NCBI RefSeq assembly: GCF_001552275.1
Contig: NZ_BCQW01000008.1
Location: 55,563-119,562 of the forward strand
From: Amphibacillus sediminis NBRC 103570
Lineage (GTDB): Bacteria > Bacillota > Bacilli > Bacillales > Amphibacillaceae
Length of the DNA stretch: 64,000 nt
Reading direction: 5' to 3'
The notes below the pieces were generated by a model. That model made no database searches and was not told the origin of the DNA. It saw nothing but the letters and a program-made list of their open reading frames with translations. The position numbers and the translations under genes were made by a program. Positions 11,174-21,183 of this stretch are shown piece after piece. Numbering within the stretch: the stretch's first letter is position 1; every line of letters starts with the position of its first letter.

Positions 11174-11193
11174 GATGGAAATATTAATAGTGG

Positions 11194-11222
11194 CCTCTGC
11201 TATAATGATAGCAGAGGTCTTT
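11194..11222 (+). terminator. Terminator between the M23 peptidase gene and walR
   Basis: CCTCTGCTAT (11194-11203) pairs perfectly with ATAGCAGAGG (11208-11217), followed by a weak T-rich tail. The tail is poor, so partial read-through into walR is possible. Confidence 0.6.
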
Positions 11223-11333
11223 GTATAATAGATAATCGGCTTAATCACAGTTAAAATGATTCCAGAAAAGACATTTAGCGTAAAGTGCGATAAAATATAA
11301 TTAAACCAATTCACTCTTTAAGGAGGATATTGA

Positions 11334-12035
11334 ATGAGTCAGAAAATATTAGTTGTAGATGATGAAAAACCAATTGCAGATATATTAAAATTCAATTTAG
11401 AAAAAGAGGGGTATGAAGTGATTTGTGCCTATGATGGTGACCAGGCAATAGAATTAACCCTTCAGGAGGATCCTGATTTATTGCTTCTCGATATTATGCT
11501 ACCGAAGCGTGACGGCAATGAAGTTTGTCGAGAAGTACGTAAGACCCATAATATGCCGATCATTATGCTGACAGCGAAGGATTCGGAAATTGATAAAGTA
11601 TTAGGGTTAGAGTTAGGGGCAGATGATTATGTTACAAAGCCGTTTAGCAACCGAGAAGTCATTGCCCGTGTTAAGGCAAACTTACGCCGTCAACAACAGC
11701 CGGTAGATCAAACGTCAACGACAAAGGATATCCAAATTAGCTCGCTCGTTATTCACCCAGATGCATACGCCGTTACGAAAGAGGGTAAGCAAGTCGAGTT
11801 AACCCATCGAGAATTTGAGTTGCTTCATTATTTAGCCCGTCACTTGGGTCAAGTGATGACGCGTGAACATTTATTAGAGACCGTATGGGGCTACGATTAC
11901 TATGGTGATGTACGTACAGTAGACGTAACGGTCAGACGGTTAAGAGAGAAGATTGAGGATAGCCCAAGTAACCCATTATGGATTATTACACGAAGAGGTG
12001 TGGGGTATTATTTGAGAAATCCTGAACAGGAGTAA
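11334..12035 (+). CDS. walR: Response regulator WalR (YycF)
   Basis: A 233-residue OmpR/PhoB-type regulator of the essential WalRK cell-wall homeostasis system. The receiver domain has the acidic pocket VVDDE and phospho-acceptor Asp53 ([13 protein letters not shown]), followed by the TAKD and KPFSNRE motifs; the C-terminal winged helix (about 130-230) has [17 protein letters not shown] precedes the ATG. First gene of walR-walK-walH-walI-walJ, with four bases between walR and walK. Confidence 0.97.
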   Translation: MSQKILVVDDEKPIADILKFNLEKEGYEVICAYDGDQAIELTLQEDPDLLLLDIMLPKRDGNEVCREVRKTHNMPIIMLTAKDSEIDKVLGLELGADDYVTKPFSNREVIARVKANLRRQQQPVDQTSTTKDIQISSLVIHPDAYAVTKEGKQVELTHREFELLHYLARHLGQVMTREHLLETVWGYDYYGDVRTVDVTVRRLREKIEDSPSNPLWIITRRGVGYYLRNPEQE

Positions 12036-12039
12036 TGAC

Positions 12040-13866
12040 ATGAAGAAAGTCAGTTTTTTTCAGTCTATTCGCTGGAAAATTATAATTATTATGATATTAT
12101 TGCTACTTCTAGCTATCCAGGTAATCGGGGCTTATTTCGTGCAGCGCTTAGAACAAGATTTGAAAGATAGCTTTGAAGAAAATCTTGATGAGCGTTTGGA
12201 AGTGCTCAGCTATAATATTAAAGAAGCATTATTAGCTGATCGTCCAGAAGACGGCACAGGTTTACCACTTGAGGATGAGGTCGCCGAGATATTATCGTTG
12301 TACGGTCAAAGTGATGTCTATTCAAGATTACAGGTTGTCGATCGACAATTTCGTATTATAGGGACAAACACTCAGCCAGATGATATTGGTAAGCTTGTTA
12401 CCGGTGAAAGCAGTGTAAGGCCAGCGATAGTCTCCGGTACACCGTTTCGATCGATTCAACGTGATACGCATAGCGGTGAGCGTCACTTAATTAAGATTTA
12501 TCCGATGGCTAACCCAGATGATGAGCCGCTTGGTGCTATTTATTTAGAAGCCTCAATGGAAGAGGTTTATGAGCAGCTTTCAAGTATTAATAATATATTT
12601 TTAAATGGTACGATTATAGCAATCTTTGTTTCAGCATTAGTCGGAATTCTAGTAGCTAGAGCGATAACCAAACCGATAACAGAAATGCGAAAGCAGGCAC
12701 AGGTTATGGCAGAAGGTGACTTTTCACAAAAAGTTAATGTCTATGGACTAGATGAAATTGGTCAATTGGCAGATACATTTAATGAAATGAATGAAAAGAT
12801 TAAAGTGGCTAACCATTCGACAGAAGAAGAGCGACGCAAGTTAAGCTCAATTTTATCAAATATGTCAGATGGTGTGATTGCGACTAATGAGTCTGGTCAA
12901 ATAACACTAATGAATGATCCAGCTACGATCTTAATTGGTCAACCATTTGAAGAGGTTCAAGGACGATCTGTTTTTGAAGTCCTACAACTAGATGACAAAA
13001 TGGTTGACTTTGTAGAGATGCAGGAATCGGGTTCTATTACAATCGATTTTAGTGATGATGATCATTTTCTGCTCTTAAAAGCAAATTTTACCGTTGTCCA
13101 AGATGAGAATAATCAATTTGCCGGACTCATCATTGTTTTAAGTGATGTTACAGAACAAGAGAAGGTAGAACGGGAACGTAGAGAATTCGTTTCAAATGTA
13201 TCACATGAATTGCGCACACCACTTACGACCATTCGAAGTTACCTCGAAGCGTTAAGTGAAGGGGCGTGGCAAAATGAAGAGATCGCTCCACAGTTTTTAG
13301 AGGTTACACAAAACGAGACTGAGCGGATGATTCGACTAGTCAATGATCTTTTACAACTATCTAAGATGGATCATAAAGAGCAAGAAATGATTAAGCAGAG
13401 GGTAAATGTCATTCCTTTCTTCCATCATGTCTTGGATCGCTTTGAAATGAATAAAGAAGAGGCCATTAAGATCGAGCGTTATATTCCTAGAGAAAGCATC
13501 TTTTTGTGGATGGACAAAGACAAGATTATTCAGGTCGTCGATAATATTATCTCAAATGCACTAAAATACTCACCAGCGGGCGGTGTAATACGTTTTCGAC
13601 TAACGCGGGAAAGAAATCGCATTAAAATTATGATCGCTGATCAAGGACCGGGTATTCCTAGGGCAAAACTTGATAAAATATTTGAACGTTTTTATCGTGC
13701 GGATACAGCTCGCTCCCGAAAGTTAGGTGGTACAGGACTAGGACTTGCAATAGCTAAAGAAATCATTAACAGTCACCATGGACAGATTTGGGCGGAGAGC
13801 ACAGAGGGGAAAGGAACAAAAGTTTACTTTACCTTACCTTTAATCGCACGAAAGAGGGAGGGTTAG
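12040..13866 (+). CDS. walK: Sensor histidine kinase WalK (YycG)
   Basis: A 608-residue membrane kinase that phosphorylates WalR. Membrane spans near 12-34 and 184-205 flank an extracytoplasmic domain of about 150 residues; then HAMP (about 206-258), PAS (about 265-370), the dimerisation box VSHELRTPL with phospho-acceptor His389, and a HATPase domain with N box (NIISNALKYSP), G1 DQGPGIP and GGTGLGLAIAKE. This architecture is diagnostic. Coupled closely to walR and walH. Confidence 0.97.
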   Translation: MKKVSFFQSIRWKIIIIMILLLLLAIQVIGAYFVQRLEQDLKDSFEENLDERLEVLSYNIKEALLADRPEDGTGLPLEDEVAEILSLYGQSDVYSRLQVVDRQFRIIGTNTQPDDIGKLVTGESSVRPAIVSGTPFRSIQRDTHSGERHLIKIYPMANPDDEPLGAIYLEASMEEVYEQLSSINNIFLNGTIIAIFVSALVGILVARAITKPITEMRKQAQVMAEGDFSQKVNVYGLDEIGQLADTFNEMNEKIKVANHSTEEERRKLSSILSNMSDGVIATNESGQITLMNDPATILIGQPFEEVQGRSVFEVLQLDDKMVDFVEMQESGSITIDFSDDDHFLLLKANFTVVQDENNQFAGLIIVLSDVTEQEKVERERREFVSNVSHELRTPLTTIRSYLEALSEGAWQNEEIAPQFLEVTQNETERMIRLVNDLLQLSKMDHKEQEMIKQRVNVIPFFHHVLDRFEMNKEEAIKIERYIPRESIFLWMDKDKIIQVVDNIISNALKYSPAGGVIRFRLTRERNRIKIMIADQGPGIPRAKLDKIFERFYRADTARSRKLGGTGLGLAIAKEIINSHHGQIWAESTEGKGTKVYFTLPLIARKREG

Positions 13867-13869
13867 CCT

Positions 13870-15240
13870 ATGAGTGTGGAAAATTTAAAATCAATATTAC
13901 TTATATCACTCATTGCATCTAGCTTACTTTTAACCCTAGCACTATGGAATCATCAGCCTAATTCCATCGTCACTTCAGATGACGAGGAGGTTATTGATCC
14001 AAAAATAGAAGATGGTCAACATTTAACTAAACGTGAGGTTCTTATGCCAACACAGATTGTGTTGCATGGTGACCAGGATAACCCGAGTGGTTTAAAGGAT
14101 AGAAGCGCGGAAATACAATTATATGAGAATATATTGTCCATGTCATTGTACAACTTTAAGACCGTCAATTTTACAGAGGAGCAGTGGCATCAAGATAATC
14201 TACATCGTTTAGAGTTAGTTTTCCCTACTGAGATTCCTTCCGAAAGTATTTATGACTTATTTATGGTTGATCCAGAGGTTGATATTCCTTCACAAACCTT
14301 TAATCGGATTGAACTGCTGCTTGATTATGATCGGCAAGACTACCAGCTTGTTTTTCGAAATGATCGGGAGGGGGAGAACACAAGCGTAATTGGAGCAAAT
14401 TTACAAAATTATAATCAAGCCATTGAACTCATTGAACGGCGCTTTGATCAAGAGGATAATATTGAGTTTACAACCTTTGAAAGCAGTAGAGGGGCAGCCA
14501 TTTACCTACCAAATCAGTTTAAAGAATCGATATTGCTCTTTTCCTATAAAGAGCTGTCGATTGATCCATTCAAGAACCTACTGTTTAACAACCCTTCGAT
14601 TGTTCGTGGGGCATCAGATATGGGAGGACATACCACTTTTATTGATGGGACACGGGAATTAGCTACAAGGTCTGATCATATCGCATTTACAAATTATACA
14701 AATGAGCAAAATCAAACGGAAGAGGAGATCCCCCTTTATCAGCTTTTGGATCAAGTCCAAAGTTTTATTAATAACCATAACGGCTTTACTTTTGAAGAAC
14801 CTTTTAGCTATTTCCTTTCAGATTTAAGTAGGAATAGCTCAAATAGAGCAGCCGTAGTTAAGTATACCTTAGCTTATCAAGGCATACCTATTTTTCAACT
14901 AGATAAAATCTCATCCATTTCGGTGGTTTGGAACAATCAAGATGTTTATGAGTATAGTCATCCACTCATTGTCTTATCGGAACAGCGAAGTGCGGATCGA
15001 ATGCCGACTAGTCTTATGACGCCTGAGGAAGTTATCGAAGTGTTAAAAAGCGAGTTATATCGTAACAGTGCGATTTATGATGTCGTACTGGGTTATCAAA
15101 TGAGGCAAGGTATGGGAGGTCAGAGTCAGGTCTATGAACTGACGCCGACCTGGTTTGTTAAAGGTATTCACGGTTGGCAGACGCTTGCTATGCCGACAGA
15201 AGAAATGGGAGGAGATAATAATGCAATGGGGTCAAATTAA
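13870..15240 (+). CDS. walH: WalRK regulatory membrane protein WalH (YycH)
   Basis: A 456-residue protein with one N-terminal membrane span (about 8-27) and a large extracytoplasmic domain. In Bacillus, YycH and YycI bind the WalK membrane segments and restrain the kinase; in Staphylococcus they activate it. Assignment rests on length, topology and operon position; the sequence itself is poorly conserved across genera. It overlaps walI by 20 bases. Confidence 0.9.
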   Translation: MSVENLKSILLISLIASSLLLTLALWNHQPNSIVTSDDEEVIDPKIEDGQHLTKREVLMPTQIVLHGDQDNPSGLKDRSAEIQLYENILSMSLYNFKTVNFTEEQWHQDNLHRLELVFPTEIPSESIYDLFMVDPEVDIPSQTFNRIELLLDYDRQDYQLVFRNDREGENTSVIGANLQNYNQAIELIERRFDQEDNIEFTTFESSRGAAIYLPNQFKESILLFSYKELSIDPFKNLLFNNPSIVRGASDMGGHTTFIDGTRELATRSDHIAFTNYTNEQNQTEEEIPLYQLLDQVQSFINNHNGFTFEEPFSYFLSDLSRNSSNRAAVVKYTLAYQGIPIFQLDKISSISVVWNNQDVYEYSHPLIVLSEQRSADRMPTSLMTPEEVIEVLKSELYRNSAIYDVVLGYQMRQGMGGQSQVYELTPTWFVKGIHGWQTLAMPTEEMGGDNNAMGSN

Positions 15241-16171
15241 ATCGCTTTTTATTATCTGCTTCCTTATTTTAAATGTCTTTCTTGTTAAACAATTGTATGA
15301 TCGCCAGGATGAGAACTTTTCATTTATCCCTGAGGCATCTAAAGAGGAAGAGTTGGAGCTTAATATTAGTGGTTTGGACAGTCTCTCTGACGAGAGCTTC
15401 AGTGCACCATTGATCTATGCTCAGAATTTTAACTACAATAAGGAGGCGGCTGATCAACTTGAAAGCTTAGCTAATCAGGAGATTGTTGTAGTAGATGATT
15501 ACCTCTTATATTCGCGTTTTACTGAGCCGATGGAACTCAACTTTGAAGACCCTGAGCTCTATCCTGAAATGTTTAATCAAATGGTGTTTAATGGCGGCTC
15601 ATATTCTTATTGGGGGAAAATTGAACGAGCGAATATGCTTGTCTTTTTTCAGCAAATGGAGCACCCTATCTTTTACAACCCTAATGCACTGCTATTAATC
15701 CAGTTGAATGCCGATGGAGAAATGGTTCACTATATTCAAACGAGACTAAAGATTGTTGAGGAAGAGGAGGAGTCTCAGTCACTTATAACGCAATATGATG
15801 CCGTTTACCGTTTATATCATAATTCTAATGCTCTGCAAGCAGGTGATAGCATAAGCCATGTGACGCTTGGTTATCACAATCTCGTCTCATTACCGAATGG
15901 TGAGCAAGTGCTAAACCCCACTTGGAGTATAGAGGTTAACGAAACCGACTATCGTTTTATTAATGCTGTTGAGGGACATAGCTACCCAAGTAATCGAACC
16001 TTTATAGAAGATAGCATTGGGCAATGGATAAGTAAAGTCGATATGGCATCATCATCTGATAGAGTTGTTAATTATCGTATTAATCAAGAGGATGAGAATG
16101 ACCTTGTTGAGGCTTTGTTACAAACATTAAGAGCTATTCGTCAAAACATGACTGAGGTGGAATCAGAATGA
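15221..16171 (+). CDS. walI: WalRK regulatory membrane protein WalI (YycI)
   Basis: A 316-residue protein with a single N-terminal membrane helix (about 7-24) and the typical opening [18 protein letters not shown] of the YycI family, followed by an extracytoplasmic domain. The ATG at 15221 lies within the last codons of walH with GGGAGGAG just upstream, so translation is coupled; a longer upstream frame merely reads the walH end. It ends in an ATGA overlap with walJ. Confidence 0.92.
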   Translation: MQWGQIKSLFIICFLILNVFLVKQLYDRQDENFSFIPEASKEEELELNISGLDSLSDESFSAPLIYAQNFNYNKEAADQLESLANQEIVVVDDYLLYSRFTEPMELNFEDPELYPEMFNQMVFNGGSYSYWGKIERANMLVFFQQMEHPIFYNPNALLLIQLNADGEMVHYIQTRLKIVEEEEESQSLITQYDAVYRLYHNSNALQAGDSISHVTLGYHNLVSLPNGEQVLNPTWSIEVNETDYRFINAVEGHSYPSNRTFIEDSIGQWISKVDMASSSDRVVNYRINQEDENDLVEALLQTLRAIRQNMTEVESE

Positions 16172-16965
16172 CATTAAGTTTTACAGTACTGGCTTCTGGT
16201 AGTTCAGGCAATGCCTTTTATATCGGAACAGAAAAGGAACGAATATTAGTTGATGCAGGGTTAAGTGGTAAGCAGCTTGAACGGCTGTTTGAACAAGCTA
16301 ATCTTAATCCAAAAGATTTATCACGTATTTTGGTCACACATGAGCATAGTGATCATATTAAAGGACTTGGTATTATAGCACGCAAGTATAATTTACCAAT
16401 TTACGCCAATGAAAAAACGTGGAAGGCAATGGAAGGGTCGATTGGTAAAATTTCATTAGATCAAAAATTTATTTTTAATATGGAAGAGGTCCAGACCTTT
16501 CATGACATTGATGTCGAGTCATTTGGTGTTTCACATGACGCTGCTGAACCCATGTTTTATACGTTTCATCATCACGGTAAGAAAGTAGCCTTAGTGACAG
16601 ATTTAGGCTATGTTTCCGAAAAAATAAAAAAAACAGTTGAAAATGCCGACGCATTAATCTTTGAAGCAAACCATGATGTTTCAATGCTTCAGATGGGACG
16701 CTACCCATGGAATGTTAAACGCCGAATTTTAGGGGACTATGGCCATGTCTCAAATGATGACTGTGCCGTAGCTTTAGCCGATATTATTGGTGAAAGAACC
16801 AAGCGTATTTACTTAGCCCATTTAAGCAAGGATAATAATATGAAAGAGCTTGCCAGAATGTCTGTTGAAAATCACTTAAAGGAAGCAGATTTCCCCATTC
16901 ATTTTGGTTTAGATATTCATGATACGGACCCAGTCACACCTACACCGCTTTATCAAGTTGTTTAA
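16168..16965 (+). CDS. walJ: MBL-fold exonuclease WalJ (YycJ)
   Basis: A 265-residue cytosolic metallo-beta-lactamase-fold protein of the YycJ family, described as a DNA exonuclease linked to mismatch repair and genome stability in Bacillus. It opens with the family signature [13 protein letters not shown] and carries the metal motif [10 protein letters not shown], plus LVTDLGY and [11 protein letters not shown]. Its start overlaps the walI stop (ATGA); it is the last closely coupled gene of the wal operon. Confidence 0.93.
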   Translation: MTLSFTVLASGSSGNAFYIGTEKERILVDAGLSGKQLERLFEQANLNPKDLSRILVTHEHSDHIKGLGIIARKYNLPIYANEKTWKAMEGSIGKISLDQKFIFNMEEVQTFHDIDVESFGVSHDAAEPMFYTFHHHGKKVALVTDLGYVSEKIKKTVENADALIFEANHDVSMLQMGRYPWNVKRRILGDYGHVSNDDCAVALADIIGERTKRIYLAHLSKDNNMKELARMSVENHLKEADFPIHFGLDIHDTDPVTPTPLYQVV

Positions 16966-17017
16966 GATTGATAAAAATGTGGAAAGCTAAAGATAACATG
17001 GATAAGGAGGGATTTAC

Positions 17018-18259
17018 ATGGTGTATTTTGATGATGGCTCTTCTAAGCGTAGAAAAGGTTTATATCGAAAGAATCGTCCATATTGGCTCTTATACTTAGC
17101 CATTGGAGCAGCAGTTGGTGCTTTTTTGTTTGCGGTGGCACTACCTAAAATTGTTGAGTACAATATACTCCCTTATCAGATTTATCTTGTATCCGAAGAG
17201 CAAGTTGATCAAAATAGCCATGTGAAGCAAGGTGATCGTAGTCAGCTCCTTGACCTTATTTCACCTGTTCATGTTGATATATCCACACAGGTTACATCGA
17301 TTGTAGAACAGGTTATGCCGGCTGTGGTTGGGGTAGAGAATATTCAAAAACAAGGTTTTAATTTTTGGGATCAAGCTACATATGATGGAGGTACTGGATC
17401 CGGTGTCATTTACCGTGTGGACGGGGAACATGCTCATGTAGTTACCAATCATCACGTTATTGAAGGGGCTGACCAAATTGAGGTCATCCTTGAGGATGGA
17501 ACACGAGTAATGGCTGAACTAATTGGTTCTGACTTGTTTACCGATTTAGCAGTATTACAAATAGACAGTTCTAACATAAACGTCGCGATTGATATCGGTA
17601 ATTCTGAATTAGCTAAAGTTGGGGAACCCGTCATTGCTATTGGGAATCCACTTGGATTTGATTTAGCCGGCTCGGTTACCCAAGGGATAATAAGTGGGAA
17701 GCAGCGCTCCATCCCCTTAGACTATAGTGGAGATGGCCGGGCGGATTGGCAAGTAGAGGTCATTCAAACGGATGCTGCTATTAATCCAGGAAATAGCGGA
17801 GGAGCACTAATTAATATGTCTGGTCAGTTAATTGGAATCAATTCAATGAAAATTTCCCAGTCTTATGTGGAAGGGATTGGATTTGCGATTCCGATCGATG
17901 AAGCCTTACCTGTTATAAATGAGCTTGAACATAATGGGGAAATGACACGAGCATTTCTTGGAGTTGAAGCCTATTCGCTAGTTGAGGTTCCTAAAGTAGA
18001 ATGGTCAAGGAGCCTGAATTTACCCTCTTCCGTTGAAGGTGGTATTTATGTTCAGAGTGTAGAACCCCTTTCCCCTGCTGAATTAGCAGGCATCGAGCCT
18101 TATGATGTTATTGTAGCCTTAGATGGTGAGCCCGTCTATACAATTGTCGATTTGAGAAAACACTTGTATCAGGAAAAGGCGCCTGGGGAAGACATGGTTA
18201 TTACCTTTTATCGTGAAAATGAACGCCGAGAGGTAACGGTTGAGTTATCCACACAATAA
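17018..18259 (+). CDS. htrA: Membrane-anchored serine protease HtrA/DegP family
   Basis: A 413-residue protease-chaperone acting at the outer face of the membrane (YycK/HtrC position in Bacillus). A single membrane span at about 25-45 is followed by a trypsin-like domain with the catalytic triad His146 (TNHHVIEG), Asp176 (TDLAVLQ) and Ser260 (NPGNSGGAL), and one PDZ domain (about 305-400). AAGGAGGG precedes the ATG, 52 bases after walJ. The last codons contain a perfect DnaA box. Confidence 0.95.
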   Translation: MVYFDDGSSKRRKGLYRKNRPYWLLYLAIGAAVGAFLFAVALPKIVEYNILPYQIYLVSEEQVDQNSHVKQGDRSQLLDLISPVHVDISTQVTSIVEQVMPAVVGVENIQKQGFNFWDQATYDGGTGSGVIYRVDGEHAHVVTNHHVIEGADQIEVILEDGTRVMAELIGSDLFTDLAVLQIDSSNINVAIDIGNSELAKVGEPVIAIGNPLGFDLAGSVTQGIISGKQRSIPLDYSGDGRADWQVEVIQTDAAINPGNSGGALINMSGQLIGINSMKISQSYVEGIGFAIPIDEALPVINELEHNGEMTRAFLGVEAYSLVEVPKVEWSRSLNLPSSVEGGIYVQSVEPLSPAELAGIEPYDVIVALDGEPVYTIVDLRKHLYQEKAPGEDMVITFYRENERREVTVELSTQ

Positions 18260-18652
18260 CATAAAAGAAAATCAGCTTAACTAGGGTTGTTCAAAGATCA
18301 CCAAATGATAAGCGCATCGCGTTGTTGGCTTGGTTTTGTGCTACGCACATATCTAAAAGGATATGCTCGGTTGCTCACCCCTTCGCCGCCTTGCTCGCTT
18401 TTTATTTGGCTCCTTTGAACACATGCTAGGGGATAAGCTGATTTTTTTGTGTATAAGTCAAAAAGTTATTCACAGCCTGTGCATAATATTGTGTGTAACT
18501 TTCTAGATCTAGTAGAGAACACCTATTCGAATACTATATAGATAAATAAAATATTAAATATGTGTATATTTTTGTGGGAAAGTTGTGTTTAACTTGTTGA
18601 AAAAGCGTTAATAATTAATAAATCACTAGTTTGTGAATAACTGTGTGGATAA
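18245..18652. promoter_or_regulatory. Cluster of DnaA boxes downstream of htrA
   Basis: Exact consensus boxes TTATCCACA occur at 18245-18253 (+) and 18644-18652 (-); one-mismatch boxes lie at 18466-18474 (TTATTCACA, +), 18478-18486 (TTATGCACA, -), 18490-18498 (TTACACACA, -) and 18632-18640 (TTATTCACA, -). The intervening DNA is very AT-rich. No dnaA/dnaN genes flank it, so this is not the main origin; in B. subtilis a DnaA-binding cluster is known near yydA (rlmH) in the same neighbourhood. Confidence 0.75.
18269..18450. repeat. Long imperfect inverted-repeat element, terminator-like
   Basis: The arms pair over most of their length: AAAATCAGCTTA with TAAGCTGATTTT at the outside, GTTCAAAG with CTTTGAAC inside, then ACCAAATGATAAGCG with CGCTTTTTATTTGGC. 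Small hairpins (GTGCTACGCAC, ATATCTAAAAGGATAT) sit at the tip. A T tract at its right end could make it a terminator for htrA on the + strand. It looks like a hairpin terminator enlarged by a MITE-like insert. Confidence 0.6.
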
Positions 18653-18725
18653 CTTATCGTCGTTTCTACTATTTATAAAACAATTTTATCTTCCGTCTTT
18701 GCTTCAAAAATTATTATGACATTTT

Positions 18726-19088
18726 TCAATAACCGACTTGCACAGCCGCGTTAACAATATACATAAGGTCATTCTTGTCTGCTTGCTCTTCAAGCATAAT
18801 CCCACTTGTTGTGGCCATCCCACCCTCAACCACTTCAACGGTGACCTCTCCGTATGGAATCTCGGCTTTAATTCGATCAAGATCGACTAAGTCCTTATCT
18901 GCAGGCACTGCAAGCTTAACGTGGACCTTCATGTTGTGTAAAGATTGACCAGGCAGGAAATCCTTAAGTCCAGGCATTGAATTGTAATGAATCGCATTTT
19001 CAACTGCACGAATGGAGGCTTTTGTGACATCTTGACCATGTGTGTCAATCCCTACCCCTGTTTCAATAAAAATAATTTTCTCCATCAT
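18726..19088 (-). CDS. Lin0512-family small protein
   Basis: A 120-residue acidic protein with no signal peptide or membrane segment, opening MMEKIIFIETGVGIDTHGQD and containing AVENAIHYNSMPG. This matches the conserved Lin0512 family, whose members can form ring-like oligomers; no activity has been established to my knowledge. AGGAGG lies just before two adjacent ATG codons, so the start may be 19085. It is monocistronic, and the DnaA-box cluster lies just beyond its 3' end. Confidence 0.8.
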   Translation of the reverse strand: MMEKIIFIETGVGIDTHGQDVTKASIRAVENAIHYNSMPGLKDFLPGQSLHNMKVHVKLAVPADKDLVDLDRIKAEIPYGEVTVEVVEGGMATTSGIMLEEQADKNDLMYIVNAAVQVGY

Positions 19089-19327
19089 TTCTTCCTCCTT
19101 TATTAATTGAACAGTAATATCCTATTAGGAGTATGTCTGTTTTAGCTTACCTTTATATTAGCATAAAACGGTCAGCTTCTTTTAACCCGTTATTAAGTGA
19201 AAGATAATAACTTGTTAACCCGCTAAACCAAAAACAAGATAATAGCTCAGCTACCTTCTTAACATTCACCTACCTTAGCTTCTAGCAGTTTAATCGAGGA
19301 ATGCTAACTCCTCATTTTGTTTATTTC

Positions 19328-19366
19328 AAAAAAATAGCACAAACTAAATCGTTTTAGTCTGTGCTA
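19328..19366 (-). terminator. Terminator of the ABC transporter operon
   Basis: On the minus strand, TAGCACAGACTAAAA pairs with TTTAGTTTGTGCTA and is followed by seven T residues (A residues 19328-19334 on the plus strand), just after the binding-protein stop codon. Confidence 0.8.
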
Positions 19367-19386
19367 AGATTAATCATGTTATTTCA

Positions 19387-21183
19387 TTACTCACTTGCTT
19401 CATTTAATAATTGTTGTACGATCTCTTCATCAGCCTCTAAGGACAAGCCTGTATCCACAAGTGGACTAACTGTTGAAACGGCAGGCATTTTGTTACCTTG
19501 GTAGAATGAAATAAATTCATCTTGGTTGATTGAATATAAAATAGCCTGACGCAATGCTAAATTCGTTGTGACTTCACGATCATTCATGTTAAAGGCTAGA
19601 TAAGTAACCCCATTACTTTCATTTTGCTGAAGGGTAAGAGATTCATCATCATGGACTGTATCATAACGATTTTCTGCAACGCCATTTAGAATATGGATTT
19701 CATTATTTCTTAGCGCAGATAGAGCACTTTCAGAGTCTTGGATAAATTTAACAATAACCTCGCTAATATTCGGTTCGTATTCCGTTCCAGGCATATAAGC
19801 AGGGTTTTTAACAAAACGGGCTTCGTAATCATTTTTTGAGACTAAGATGTAAGGACCGCTTGCATAGAGTGTATTTTCATGCTCACCGCCTTCGGTAACG
19901 GTACGTTGATCACCATAAGCAATGTCAGTATTGACATCATATTGATCAATATCGTAGGTATTAATACTCTCTACTTGCTTTTGTGAGACAATGCCTGCTG
20001 ATTGGTGAGCAAGGTAGTTAAGCACCTGTGGGAATGGATCATGTGTGGTAATCTTAACGACTTGATAAATACCGGCATCATTATCCACTTCATCTTTATT
20101 TGTAGTTAAGGTATCGATACTGTTTTCTAAACCTGTTTCGAGCGCTTCTCTTACAGATGTCCCCTCAATGCTTTGTGTTTGCTCTAATTCTGCTAGATCA
20201 TCAACGATTTCAATCGTATCCATACTTTCATGAAGACTATACGTACGGTGATCTGGAACAGAATGACGATCCTTAGCTCGGTCTAGTGAGAATTTGACAT
20301 CTTCAGCACCAACACGTTCCTCGGTATCAATAGCCTCGTCTTCGTCGACAGCAGCAAAATGAATATCGTCACGTAGAACAAAATAGTAATCTTGATTTCC
20401 ATCAGCAATAACGTGATTTAAAGATAATGAACCATCAGAAACAACTCGATCATCATCGGTTAAATTAACCAAACGAACATAAATATTGGTATTCAGTGTA
20501 TTGATCGATCCATCGTTTCCTTTAATTGGATCAAGAGAGGTCAAAGAACTGATTGCTTGATGAACAAGCAATGGTTGACTGTCACGTAAGGTCGTGTCGT
20601 TGAAGTCAACAGCTTCCCAGACAGCTGCGCGTGATTTAGGCAGGCGAACCGTTTCTTCGTTAATGATATCATGATTGACACCCTGTGCCTTGTATGAAAT
20701 GTATAATGGTGCAATATATGCTTGATCAAAAACAACCCGCTGCTCTAATTCGGCATAGGTGTCTTGGTATTGATCCGGTAGCTGAGTACTTGCAAGTTCT
20801 ACTAACTCGTCTGCTTGCTCATCCGCAAATAAGCTATTGTCACCCTCAGAAGTAAACAAAGAGCGTACGGCATAGTCAGGATTTCCAGTTACGGTGGTCC
20901 AGCTATTTAAAGCTAAATCATAGTTACCAGCATCTTTTTGAGCTGAGAAACTACCATAATCGGGCTGAATGTTTAACTCAACATTAAAGCCATTACGTGT
21001 TAATTGATCACGTAAAATATTTAAATCATCTTCTGATGTGCTCATACCAAGAATTTCGATGGTATAGCTTTCTGTATTTGGATCATTGGCTGATTGTCCG
21101 TCTTCAATATCGGATTCAGTACTTACACACCCCGTAATCAAAAGGGCTATAAGTGTGAGTAAAACAAACTTCAATCTCTTCAT
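19387..21183 (-). CDS. Lipoprotein substrate-binding protein, SBP_bac_5 family, circularly permuted
   Basis: A 598-residue lipoprotein of the peptide/nickel-binding family. The signal peptide ends in LITGC with lipobox Cys19. The domain order is unusual: residues about 40-194 match what is normally the C-terminal lobe (YDLALNSWTTVTGNPDY; ADELVELAS; YAELEQRVVFDQAYIAPLYI), and residues about 203-598 match the usual N-terminal part (SLTSLDPIKGNDG; YYFVLRDDIHF; GAEDVKFSLDRA; YASGPYILV; LRQAILYSINQDEF), ending at QQLLNEASE, where the C-lobe normally continues. No second C-lobe follows. The start is the Met with GGGGGA upstream. Last gene of a permease operon; substrate unknown. Confidence 0.88.
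   Translation of the reverse strand: MKRLKFVLLTLIALLITGCVSTESDIEDGQSANDPNTESYTIEILGMSTSEDDLNILRDQLTRNGFNVELNIQPDYGSFSAQKDAGNYDLALNSWTTVTGNPDYAVRSLFTSEGDNSLFADEQADELVELASTQLPDQYQDTYAELEQRVVFDQAYIAPLYISYKAQGVNHDIINEETVRLPKSRAAVWEAVDFNDTTLRDSQPLLVHQAISSLTSLDPIKGNDGSINTLNTNIYVRLVNLTDDDRVVSDGSLSLNHVIADGNQDYYFVLRDDIHFAAVDEDEAIDTEERVGAEDVKFSLDRAKDRHSVPDHRTYSLHESMDTIEIVDDLAELEQTQSIEGTSVREALETGLENSIDTLTTNKDEVDNDAGIYQVVKITTHDPFPQVLNYLAHQSAGIVSQKQVESINTYDIDQYDVNTDIAYGDQRTVTEGGEHENTLYASGPYILVSKNDYEARFVKNPAYMPGTEYEPNISEVIVKFIQDSESALSALRNNEIHILNGVAENRYDTVHDDESLTLQQNESNGVTYLAFNMNDREVTTNLALRQAILYSINQDEFISFYQGNKMPAVSTVSPLVDTGLSLEADEEIVQQLLNEASE

Noticed and set aside
18245..18652. Main chromosomal origin oriC
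   Set aside because: DnaA boxes are present, but dnaA, dnaN, rpmH and similar origin neighbours are absent; a secondary DnaA-binding cluster is more likely.
19387..21183. Fusion of two different binding proteins or a duplicated lobe
   Set aside because: Only one C-lobe-like and one N-part-like segment are present, and together they make exactly one complete fold in reversed order.
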